Assembly (NCBI GenBank): GCA_026770585.1 | Contig: MU646371.1 | Coordinates: 967,284-982,897, forward strand | Direction of reading: 5' to 3' | Length of the DNA: 15,614 nt | DNA from: Baffinella frigidus | Lineage: Eukaryota; Cryptophyceae; Cryptomonadales; Baffinellaceae | Shown here: positions 1 through 6,393 of the stretch, one piece after another | How the letters are laid out: each line of letters starts with the position of its first letter | How positions within the stretch are numbered: position 1 is the first letter of the stretch | The notes under the pieces: model-generated | The model's database searches: none | Seen by the model: the letters and a program-made list of their open reading frames with translations, nothing else | Told to the model about the DNA's origin: nothing | Position numbers and translations under genes: made by a program

Positions 1-72
1 AACCCCGAACCCCCAACCCCAAGCCCCAAACCCCAAACCCTAAACCCTAAACCCCACACCCCAAACCCTATG
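1..72. repeat. Degenerate telomere-like array, C-rich strand on +
   Basis: Heptamers of the CCCTAAA/CCCCAAA type fill this stretch, with exact CCCTAAA units near 37-52. The C-rich strand reads left to right, as it would at a left chromosome end, but the units are already degenerate and unique sequence follows at once. It is more likely a subtelomeric or interstitial remnant than an active telomere. A short array with the same composition recurs at about 150-178. Confidence 0.9.
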
Positions 73-252
73 CAGGTGGCATACCTGATTGGGCCGCGAC
101 TAGAGCAACGGCGCGCACGGGTGGGGAGGCTATATGTACTCTTCTCCCACACCCTACACCCTCAACCCCAAACCCGATTCAGGTGGCATACTTGATAGGG
201 CCGCGGCTGGAGCAACGGCGCGCACCGGCACGGCTGGGAGGCTACATGTACT
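73..252. repeat. Imperfect direct repeat of about 70 bp (73-140 and 180-252)
   Basis: Both units start with CAGGTGGCATAC, share the block GAGCAACGGCGCGCAC, and end in GGAGGCTA-ATGTACT. They are separated by about 40 bases of CCCTAAA-like sequence. The second unit has a few extra bases near its end. The repeat is seen directly. No coding sense is evident, and the short ORF crossing the second unit is not supported. Confidence 0.85.
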
Positions 253-343
253 ATATCGACCGGCCTCTCATTCCGATCTTCGGCAACGAGAAGGAGCGTG
301 GCTGAACGCTTTGTAAAGCAACTGATGCAGAGAGGTGGCGGTA

Positions 344-460
344 CAGGGGTACCTCGCTCATAAGAAACCAACCCCCCCTGGGACCCTACCGTAGGACTAT
401 GCCTAGGGCCCTATGGTGATCCTAGGGGGGTGGGCGTTTCTTATGAGCGAGGTACCCCTG
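344..460. mobile_element. Complete 117-bp fold-back element (MITE-like family 1, copy A)
   Basis: The element starts CAGGGGTACCTCGCTCATAA and ends with its reverse complement, flanked on both sides by TA (342-343 and 461-462) within GTAC. Most of it is palindromic: the outer arms carry ACCTCGCTCATAAGAAA, the inner arms a C-run followed by CCTAGG-type motifs, around a small core. It has no coding capacity. It is exactly as long as the copy at 11318-11434. A TA duplication and CAG termini suggest a non-autonomous Tc1/mariner-class element. The start CAGG--TACCTCG recalls pogo/Tigger ends, but that comparison is from memory and unverified. Confidence 0.85.
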
Positions 461-598
461 TACGTGTAATGTAAAGCAATTAACGCGGAGTGATGCCCAC
501 TGGCGGACCATTCGGCAGGCCTTCATCTTTTTCTTTATTACCCTCAAAAAAACGCCTCGAAATCCGAAACCACCGAAGCCCATCACACGGCAGGACCC
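461..598. other. Unique spacer between element and duplication; nothing recognised
   Basis: No plausible gene is visible. The word TGTAAAGCAA occurs both just before (313-322 region) and just after (469-478 region) the 117-bp element, as part of a weak longer similarity. A short C/T-rich and A-rich stretch lies at 520-560. Minus-strand frames here are open but have no protein-like composition. Confidence 0.5.
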
Positions 599-787
599 CT
601 CAAGGGGAAACGTCAAACAGCTCTTTCTGCCGCGATCCGCTGAACAGGGGGGCTTGATGTGATCCGAAAGGAAGCATGGCCTTTCTACAGAACCAGTTCC
701 GGTGTCTGCCTGTGTTGGGAGCTCGAAGGACCTCAAGGACCTCGGGGATTTGTCCGCGCTGTTCGGGGGCCTCTTTAGTCCTGCAGG
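599..787. repeat. Inverted segmental duplication, arm 1 (partner 5377-5564)
   Basis: Reverse-complementing 5377-5564 gives a sequence that aligns to this stretch almost base for base. Shared blocks include CTCTTTCTGCCGCGATCC, CATGGCCTTTCTACAGAACC and TTGGGAGCTCGAAG. The similarity continues past the low-copy part into the adjoining array: GTGGGGTTTAG followed by GTTGGTTTAGGG occurs at both. The duplicated unit is therefore a low-copy body plus a piece of telomere-like array, inverted in the second copy. Open frames exist on the minus strand of both arms but the two copies do not share one intact frame, so I do not call a gene. Confidence 0.9.
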
Positions 788-825
788 TTTCAGTTTTGGA
801 GGCGTAGGGCTCAGGGTCAAGGTGG

Positions 826-1015
826 TGGGGTTTAGGGTTGGTTTAGGGTTGAGGGTTGAGGGTTGAGAATGTATTAGGGTTTAGGGTTTAGGGTTTAGGG
901 TTCAGGGTTTAGGGTTTAGGGTTCAGGGTTCAGGGTTCAGAGTTTGGAGTGTAGGGTTTAGGATTTAGGGTTCAGGGTTAAGGGTTAAGGATTCTGGCTT
1001 TGGGCTTTAGGCTTT
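826..1015. repeat. Telomere-like array, G-rich strand on +
   Basis: TTTAGGG units with TTCAGGG and TTGAGGG variants run from about 826 to 970, then decay into CTTTAGG-like sequence to about 1015. The orientation is opposite to the array at 1-72. Confidence 0.9.
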
Positions 1016-1097
1016 AGGCCTGTTAGGCTTGAAGCTTGAGGTTTTAGGTCCCAACTGACCTACAACAACTTCCGTGGTTCAAAAAATCTGGTTGGTG

Positions 1098-1337
1098 GCC
1101 TTTGCTGGTGCTGAAAAACTGATTGACAGCCTTCGCTGCCACGCAAGTGTGTAGGGCAGACCTGGGAAAACAAGCCAGTTCACACGGAATTTGTAACAAC
1201 TTTCCGAAATTTCGATTTTTCTGTGGGAAGAATGTCCACTTATGAACTTAAGAAATAGTAGAATTCTACTATTTCTCCTGTGGGTCACTCTGCCCTACAC
1301 TCTTGCGTGGTGGTACTCGTCGGGTACCAGCAAAGGC
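1098..1337. repeat. Imperfect long inverted repeat centred on a 26-bp perfect palindrome
   Basis: The centre, 1251-1276, is a perfect 26-base palindrome around GAATTC. Two matching pairs of arms lie outside it. CCACGCAAG-GTGTAGGGCAGA at 1139-1160 pairs with 1288-1309 with one mismatch, and GCCTTTGCTGGT at 1098-1109 pairs with 1326-1337. Spacing between the arm pairs differs on the two sides (about 29 versus 16 bases), so the structure is decayed. It could be an old fold-back element. No ORF here is convincing. Confidence 0.8.
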
Positions 1338-1470
1338 TGGAAATCAGTTTTAACACTATGTGGTTCGGATTGGGGCGCGGTTGGTCTAGGCTCCTGCCAG
1401 GCTCACCTTACGCGAGTTTCGTGAGGCTCGTCTCACACGAGTTTCTCAAAGTTCCTTGCCTCGGCCAGCA
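1338..1470. other. Low-copy sequence before the next array; nothing recognised
   Basis: There is a small direct repeat: the word CGAGTTTC occurs at about 1412 and 1438 within similar GCTC/CTCAC contexts. Two overlapping short plus-strand ORFs cross the region but run into the array and show no domain. Confidence 0.45.
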
Positions 1471-1606
1471 TGGGGTTTAGGGTTTAGGGTTTGGTTTAGG
1501 GTCTAGGTTTTAGGGTTTAGGGTTTAGGGGTTAGGGGTTAGGGTTTAGGTTTTAGGGTGTATGGTTTAGGGTCTAGGATTTCGGGTTTAGGGTTTAGGGA
1601 TTAAGG
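1471..1606. repeat. Telomere-like array, G-rich strand on +
   Basis: TTTAGGG units with TTTTAGG and TTAGGGG variants. The array ends at about 1600 and is followed within ten bases by the opposite orientation, giving a head-to-head junction. Confidence 0.9.
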
Positions 1607-2411
1607 TTACCCTCAACCCTCAACCCTAAATCCTAAACGACGGGGCGACAGACAAGAAGTGCAGACTTGAGGAGTCCGGTTTTTAACATGCGGTCACTTT
1701 AGGGCATTAACCCTGAACTCTGAACCATAAACCCTCGAATCTACACCTTAAATCCTACACCCTAAATCCTTTACCCCAAACCCTACACCCTACACCCTAC
1801 ACCCTAAACCCTAAACCCTAAATCATACAAGCTAACCGCGAAACCCTTCACACCAGACACTTAAAACCCTAAACCGTCATCCCTAAACCCTACATCCTAA
1901 ACCCTAAACACTGATCCAGGTGTGGACCCTACACCCTAATCCCTACGGACTAACCACCCTACACCATGACCCTGCAGCCTGGACCCTACACCCTCATCCA
2001 TAAACCCTAAACCCTGCATCCTCACCCTCAACTCTAAACCCTACACCGGAAAACCTGACCCGTAGACCCTAAACCAGGTGTGGACCCTACACCCTACACC
2101 CTTAACCCTAAACAATAAACAAAAAACCTAAACACTAGATACTGACCACCCTAGACCCTCAACCCTCAACCCTCAACCCTAAACCCTAAGCCCTGAGCCC
2201 TAAACCCTAAACCCTAAACCTTAAACCCTGAACCTTCAAACCCTAAAACCTCAACCTTAAGCACTAAATCCTAAACCCTAAACTCTCAACCCTAAACCCT
2301 AAACCCTAAACCCTAAACCCTAAACCCTAAACCCTAAACCCTGAACCCTAAACCATAAACCCTAAACCCTAAACTCTAAACCCTAAACCCTAAACCCTAA
2401 ACCCTAAACCC
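1607..2411. repeat. Telomere-like array, C-rich strand on +
   Basis: CCCTAAA, CCCTACA and CCCTCAA units, with a short non-repeat insert at about 1637-1722. The longest near-perfect CCCTAAA run in the window is at about 2290-2345, with another clean run at 2384-2411. The motif CCAGGTGTGGACCCTACACC occurs at 1916 and 2074 and belongs to a higher-order pattern also found at 6588-9520. The block around 1963-2090 is closely similar to 9397-9520, including the word CCGGAAAACCTGACCC. Confidence 0.9.
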
Positions 2412-3251
2412 GCCCTGCCACCCCACCCTCGCTGCTGTAGCAAGGGATTTTTGAGGAGGAGAGAACAGCTGCCGACAATCTGGGGAGGGTTCATGCCAAG
2501 CGCACAGCCATCGGAACAGCTCCTCCTTGCCTCCTACGAAGCTTCGTATCATCCAAAGGAGCTAGAACCCCCTCAGGTGCTGTTGCTAGTCCTCTAGGTC
2601 TTTTAGGTTCTTCGAGCTCCTGTCACCCAAAGGACTGAAGGAGCCAGAACTTCCTCGGGAATCCTTACTTCTCTTTCCTCAGAATGACCCCTCGAGATTA
2701 ATCATCTCAGATTCGTTCTTCGGATTCGGTTGAAATTCGTCCTTTAGGTCGTTTCCGGACAAGACACAAATTTGGTCCCTCGCCAATAGACGGACCCCCT
2801 CCCTCGTTGGGTTTTACTACATAGGGCCCCCCCACCGTAGATTCGGCCTAAGATTCCCCCAAATGCACCACACAATTACCACACAACATTAATCTAGATA
2901 GATCTTCACCACTCGAGAATGTGCAGGGGTCGTTCATTCCATTCCTCTCATTTTGGTACGAAGCCTTCGTACTTCGTACGAAGGCATTTGACACCGCCCA
3001 GGGAAATGCTTTTTATGGGTCTTCTATTGCCTTTCGGTCGCATGGGCGTCAGCTTGGGATTTCGCACAAGGGGGACACTTCACTCGGGGGCAGATCGTTC
3101 GTTTAGATGGACGGCACCCGAAAAAGGGGGGCGGCTGCCCCCATGCATCGCCCTTCTCGAACGTTCTGCCTGCACTAAACGATCCGCTTCGTGGGTCGGA
3201 AGGCCAAGGGGCGTTTTCGTTAGAGCGGTCTTCGCAACTGTCGGCCACCCT
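2412..3251. other. Gene-poor island between array and hairpin
   Basis: I see no convincing gene in these 840 bases. Seen directly: a 14-base palindrome at 2535-2548 (TACGAAGCTTCGTA); a 10-base stem with 3-base loop at 2963-2985 (GCCTTCGTAC arms); and, near 2597-2622, a stretch similar to 5415-5443 (GGTTCTTCGAGCTCC), so part of the 5377-5564 repeat family is present. A C-run followed by CACCGTA near 2826-2838 resembles the interior of the 117-bp elements. The 113-codon ORF at 2919-3260 has no recognisable domain, mixed codon usage, and ends inside the hairpin. Confidence 0.5.
2888..2917 (-). repeat. Single copy of the 30-bp unit found in tandem at 10083-10172
   Basis: The reverse complement of this stretch matches the tandem unit, sharing CTCGAGTGGTG-AGATCTATC and TCTAGATTAAT with one base different. 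The position and opposite orientation show that the 9.6-10.2 kb island and this island share repeat material. Confidence 0.85.
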
Positions 3252-3385
3252 CCGACATGAAATCATGAACAAGGGCTCCAATTCCAGCCACTTTTGGCGT
3301 GATCCTGAAGTTTTAGAGTTTTAGGTTTCAACAAAAATGCCAAAAGTGGCTGGAATTGGAGCCCTTGTTCATGATTTCATGTCGG
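3252..3385. repeat. Perfect 47-bp inverted repeat with 40-base loop
   Basis: Bases 3252-3298 and 3339-3385 are exact reverse complements over 47 positions. The outer ends read CCGACATGAAATCATG and the inner ends CACTTTTGGC. The loop (3299-3338) contains AAGTTTTAGAGTTTTAGG and no ORF. No target-site duplication is clear. Perfect arms imply either a recent insertion or inversion, or pressure to keep the pairing (a transcribed hairpin or a fold-back element). There are no other copies in this window. Confidence 0.95.
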
Positions 3386-3597
3386 TCGGTGACTGCCCTA
3401 AATAATGTACATGCCCGGTACAATAGTCCATCTAACCGATAGTTACAGGCTGTATGCCAGTAACAAGCCGTCTATTCCCGCGCCTTCCGCCTTCCTTCGT
3501 TTCAATTGTTTTGACCCCATGATGACGCAACGTTTCGCGTCCAGGTATTGTCCAGGTTGGTAAACATTTAAGAAGGTTCGAGCTCATTCGTTCACGA

Positions 3598-4590
3598 ATG
3601 CTTTTCAATGGCTCGAAATTGCGAGCAATCGTCCATCTATCCGAGAGCGATACTTGCGAGCACTCCCCAGTGTCCCCTCAGAATCCAGGTGACATCCAGA
3701 TCTGGAAAAGTCATCTGATAAGGCATAACAGACAACTCGCACCACCCCACACTCCACTCGTGATGTCCGGCACGCCCGAGGGCGAGCGCGATGCGTCGTG
3801 TGACCAAGCAGGACAGAACAACAGCCCTACTCTGTCTGACAACACTTCAGAGGGCAGCAAGTCTCAGCACCACCCGCGCCAGCTCACTGCCGCAGGCGCG
3901 CTCGAAATCTTTAGGCTGCGCCCGCTACTCAAGGGCCCGGGACAGATACGGCGCGGCGCGATGGCACAGTGCAAGGCCATCGCGCCACAGTTTGGCGTCA
4001 GCACGAAGACGGTGCGCGAGATCTGGGCAGGGCGCGCGTGGAGGAGAGCGACGCAGGAGGAGTGGACTGAGGCCGAGATCGCCACGCGGACCTCCTCCTC
4101 TTCGCTCATGCGCAACGACTCTGCCGGCGCCGCCAGCATCTCCTCAGACACCACCACCGTGCTCCAAGCAACGACGAACAACGACGCTGTCGCCGACTCG
4201 CCGCCGCACTCATGGAGCATCCCGGCGCTCCAATACTCGCTCCCACGAGCCCTCGGCCCTGTCGCGCCCCTGAGCCAACAACAAGCCCCGACGCATCATC
4301 TGCTTGGCCTCAACAACGGCGCTGTCGCGTCCCTCCAGGCGCTCCTTGCCGCCGCGCACGCGCCGCAGCAACCGGCCGTCCCGCCGGCGCACACCAGTTC
4401 CATCGCGCAGATTCTGGCGCCGTTCTCCGGCTTCCAGACGGCACCACCGCAGACAACGTGGGGCTCCGGGCCGGCAACACAGCTCGTTACCGCGCAAAGC
4501 CTCGAGCCGACGGTCCGCTTCTTGCAAGCAACGCTCCTTCAGCAAGAAGTGCACCACTTCCTCCAACAACACCAGCACCATCTTCAGTAG
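3598..4590 (+). CDS. Putative DNA-binding protein with helix-turn-helix and Q/H-rich tail
   Basis: This is the strongest intronless ORF here, 330 codons to TAG. Residues about 98-160 form the conserved-looking part: ALEIFRLRP, then a basic stretch, then QFGVSTKTVREIWAGRAWRR followed by ATQEEW. The pattern of small hydrophobic residues, GVS turn and K-T-V-R-x-I-W recognition helix fits a helix-turn-helix; I recall similar unnamed domains in stramenopile, cryptophyte and haptophyte proteins. Residues 165-330 are Ser/Thr/Ala/Pro/Gln-rich and end in QQEVHHFLQQHQHHLQ, like a low-complexity activation region. No transmembrane segment or signal peptide is evident. ATG at 3598 is the first after in-frame stops at 3520 and 3523. 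ATG 3763 (Met56) may be the true start, because GC-rich coding composition begins there. The frame stays open for 45 codons after the TAG. The role in DNA binding is inferred. Confidence 0.7.
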   Translation: MLFNGSKLRAIVHLSESDTCEHSPVSPQNPGDIQIWKSHLIRHNRQLAPPHTPLVMSGTPEGERDASCDQAGQNNSPTLSDNTSEGSKSQHHPRQLTAAGALEIFRLRPLLKGPGQIRRGAMAQCKAIAPQFGVSTKTVREIWAGRAWRRATQEEWTEAEIATRTSSSSLMRNDSAGAASISSDTTTVLQATTNNDAVADSPPHSWSIPALQYSLPRALGPVAPLSQQQAPTHHLLGLNNGAVASLQALLAAAHAPQQPAVPPAHTSSIAQILAPFSGFQTAPPQTTWGSGPATQLVTAQSLEPTVRFLQATLLQQEVHHFLQQHQHHLQ

Positions 4591-4728
4591 CAGCACGCGA
4601 TAGAGAAGGCGGTGGCGGCGGTAGGGGGTCAGGCAGTGGCTCGTGGTGGGGCTCCCGCTCTCGCCGAGTGGCATGCTCTCCACCAACTTGAGCTTCAACC
4701 ACCACGCGTGGCGCGCTCGAGGTCCTAA
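4591..4728 (+). other. In-frame continuation of the HTH ORF beyond TAG
   Basis: After the TAG at 4588-4590 the same frame runs 45 codons to TAA at 4726-4728. The translation is protein-like: QHAIEKAVAAVGGQAV, then an Ala/Gly-rich part, then EWHALHQLELQPPRV. It joins naturally to the Q/H-rich tail. In the second copy (11007-11234) the same frame is also open downstream, and TAG sits at three positions where the pattern calls for Gln. Possible readings are a CAG-to-TAG nonsense mutation, stop readthrough, UAG read as Gln, or chance in GC-rich DNA. Two other frames are also open here, so coding is not proven. Confidence 0.45.
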
Positions 4729-4824
4729 TTACTAGTTACTTGCGGTAGACGTAAGCACACTCGATCCATGTACGAGTAGGGGAGATGTGGGAAGGGTGCG
4801 GCCTTGGGGGCGCGAAGTGATGAC

Positions 4825-4830
4825 AATAAA
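4825..4830 (+). promoter_or_regulatory. Possible polyadenylation signal for the HTH gene
   Basis: AATAAA lies about 235 bases after the TAG and 97 after the TAA at 4726. In the paralogous segment the same position reads AATGAA, so the hexamer is not kept there. The match is to the general eukaryotic signal only. Some algae use other signals, and the distance is long. Confidence 0.25.
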
Positions 4831-5040
4831 GACGATGAAACACGTGCATTGCCTCATTCAAGGTTGTGGCGGCTAGGACCTCTACATGTACACGAATCTC
4901 TCTCTGCACAGGTCCTCGGGTGGGGACCATGTAGCCATGTTGGTGGTGGTCCGATCAAACGCGCGTTTTCTCTCTAGAAGGCGCAGGCTGCAGAGGATAG
5001 CGCAAAGCACAGAGCGCCGTGTGATGACCACTTTGCGGAT

Positions 5041-5148
5041 GGTGTGAGAGACAGGCCCGCCTCGCGAAAGGCGTGAGAAAGGTCCGTCTACTCGGCAGTC
5101 GGCAGGCCCCAATGCCCGAGAGAGACTGCTTGATAAAACGCTGCCCCA
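5041..5148. repeat. Direct repeat module, copy 1 (copy 2 at 5567-5672)
   Basis: GGCCCG-CTCGCG-AAGGCGTGA, a following ACTCGGCAG and CCC-ATGCCC align in order with 5567-5672. A shorter relative is at about 12555-12600 (GAAAGGCGTGAGACAGGCCC). In both long copies the module sits within a few tens of bases of a telomere-like array, as if they travel together. Confidence 0.8.
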
Positions 5149-5192
5149 TAAAGCATCAAGCTCAAGTCTAAGAGGCCTAAAGCCTAAAGCCA

Positions 5193-5376
5193 GAACCATG
5201 AACCCTGAACCCTAAACCCTAAAACCTAAACCCTGAACCCTCAACCCTAAACTCTCATAAATCCTGAATCCTGAACCCTGAACCCTAAAACCTAAAACCT
5301 AAACCCTAAACCAACACTAAACCCCACTACCTAAATCGTAAACCCTAAGCAACCAAAACAGCAACCTAAACCCTAA
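5193..5376. repeat. Telomere-like array, C-rich strand on +
   Basis: CCCTAAA, CCCTGAA and CCTAAAA units. This array flanks arm 2 of the inverted duplication and corresponds, in reverse, to the array after arm 1 (about 826-970). Confidence 0.85.
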
Positions 5377-5564
5377 AGCAGGACTATGCAGGCCCTCGAA
5401 CAGCGCGGAAAAAATCTTTAGGTCCTTGAAGTTCTTCGAGCTCCCAACATAGGCGGACACCGGAACTGGTTCTGTAGAAAGGCCATGCTCCCTTTCTGAT
5501 CACACCAAGCCCCCCCTGTACGGAGGATCGCGGCAGAAAGAGTTCTCTGACGTTTCCCTCTGAG
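5377..5564. repeat. Inverted segmental duplication, arm 2 (partner 599-787)
   Basis: This is the reverse complement of 599-787 with scattered substitutions and about one base difference in length. Differences include TGTC-CGCC versus TGTC-TGCC and several changes around the GAGCTCGAAG block. The minus strand holds an 89-codon frame that the other copy breaks by a stop and a frame change, which argues against an active gene. Confidence 0.9.
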
Positions 5565-5566
5565 CG

Positions 5567-5672
5567 CAGTGTGAGGCCCGACTCGCGCAAGGCGTGACAA
5601 GGGCCCGCCAGCAGGGCACTCGGCAGACCCCCATGCCCAAACAAGTGTGACACTTTGTTAAAAGCCTGACCC
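5567..5672. repeat. Direct repeat module, copy 2
   Basis: Aligns to 5041-5148 in the same orientation. It starts two bases after the end of duplication arm 2 and ends about ten bases before CCCTACA-type repeats. Confidence 0.8.
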
Positions 5673-5900
5673 CTGAAATCCAGAAACCCTACACCTCAAA
5701 AGGGTTAGGATTTAGGGTTAGGGTTTAGGGTTTATGGTTTAGGGTTTGAGGTTGAGGGTTTGTGGTTTGGGGTTTGGGGTTTGGGGTTTGGGGTTTGGGG
5801 TTTGGGGTTTGGGGTTTAGAGTTTAGTGTTTAGTATTTAGGGTAAAAGAACCTACAGGGTTTAGGGTTCAGGGTTTGGTAGTGAGGGTTGCAGAAAGAGC
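5673..5900. repeat. Telomere-like array with orientation switch at about 5702
   Basis: A few C-rich units (5680-5700) switch directly to G-rich units at AAAAGGGTTAGG. Bases 5765-5818 are a homogeneous run of GGGGTTT, about 7.5 units of this one variant. The array degrades after 5840. Confidence 0.85.
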
Positions 5901-5922
5901 CCCCCCCTCCCACCGTACGGTA

Positions 5923-5972
5923 CAGAGGTACCTCGCTCATAAGAAAGCGCCACCCCCTAGTACCCTACGGTA
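5923..5972. mobile_element. Left half of a family-1 fold-back element (copy B)
   Basis: Starts at TA (5921-5922) with CAGAGGTACCTCGCTCATAA, followed by GAAAGCGCCACCCCCTAG and the core-like word CCCTACGGTA. The right half is missing and CCCTAAAA-type repeats resume at about 5977. It lies exactly where a G-rich array gives way to a C-rich one. Confidence 0.8.
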
Positions 5973-6020
5973 TGTTCTAAACCCTAAAACCCTAAGGCCT
6001 GAACCCTACACCCCAAACGG

Positions 6021-6166
6021 GTTCACACTTTAAAAAAAACTTCTAGATGTCACGTGTGGGTGGTCACGGACACCACTAACAATAAAAATAATCTAAAAAT
6101 AGCATCTAAAGTAGTCACGGATACCACCCATACGTGACATCTAGAAGTTTTTTTAAAAGTGTAAAC
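6021..6166. repeat. Fold-back sequence with about 43-bp arms (6021-6068 / 6119-6166)
   Basis: The left arm from 6021 (GTTCACACTTTAAAAAAAAC, then TTCTAGATGTCACGTGTGGG) pairs with the right arm ending at 6166, with only three or four mismatches. The A/T-rich loop is about 50 bases. Within the inner arms the words GGTCACGGACACCAC (6062) and AGTCACGGATACCAC (6113) form a direct repeat, so the inner part is not simply palindromic. It is AT-rich compared with its surroundings and non-coding. Its class is unknown, and no clear target duplication is seen. Confidence 0.85.
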
Positions 6167-6235
6167 ATGACCACCCAAACTCGAAAATCTCAAAACCTCA
6201 TAGGGGTGATCTCGAAAGTTTAAAATGGAGTTCAC

Positions 6236-6311
6236 AGTTTCTGGTTTATAGTTTGGGGTTAGGGTTTGGGGTTCAGGTTTTAGGGTTCAGGGTTTAGGGT
6301 AGGGGGGTTAG
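6236..6311. repeat. Short telomere-like array, G-rich strand on +
   Basis: GGTTTAGGG and GGTTCAGG variants, ending at about 6311. The C-rich orientation starts at about 6332 after a spacer (CTGTCTGCGAAGGATGAAA), so this is a second head-to-head junction. Confidence 0.85.
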
Positions 6312-6330
6312 GGCTGTCTGCGAAGGATGA

Positions 6331-6333
6331 AAC

Positions 6334-6393
<60 letters not shown>

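Larger units (their letters stand above)
4576..4998. repeat. Segmental duplication, copy A: gene 3' end and flank (partner 11031-12077)
   Basis: From the codons just before the TAG to the word GCGCAGGCTGCAGAGGAT, this stretch aligns collinearly to 11031-12077. The first 130 or so bases are almost identical (one clear difference near 4690). Later blocks match in order: GACGTAAG-ACACTC, GTACGAGTAGGGG, GCGAAGTGATGACAAT, GCATTGCCTC, AAGGTTGTGGCGGCT, CGAATCTCTCTCTGCACAGG and CATGTTGGTGGTG. Copy A is the compact form. Copy B carries a 117-bp element and two larger inserts. Confidence 0.95.

Noticed and set aside
1-72. True chromosome end
   Set aside because: The orientation is right for a left end, but the repeats are degenerate and give way to unique DNA after 72 bases. 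The window edge is arbitrary.
422-820. 132-codon minus-strand ORF
   Set aside because: It spans half of a fold-back element, a spacer and one arm of the inverted duplication. The other arm does not keep the same frame, so there is no sign of selection on a protein.
2919-3260. 113-codon plus-strand ORF
   Set aside because: No domain, irregular composition, and the end lies inside the perfect hairpin. Overlapping frames are similarly open.
4588-4590. Firm claim that this organism reads UAG as glutamine
   Set aside because: One TAG in copy A and three in a probably broken copy B are not enough. Nonsense mutation explains them equally well, so it is kept only as a testable finding.
3791-4698. 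Long alternative frames overlapping the HTH gene on both strands
   Set aside because: They are Arg/Ala/Pro-rich shadows of GC-rich coding DNA. Only the 3598 frame shows a domain.
5384-5653. 89-codon minus-strand ORF with some protein-like sequence
   Set aside because: Its duplicate at 599-787 has a stop and a frame change in the corresponding reading, and no domain is recognised.
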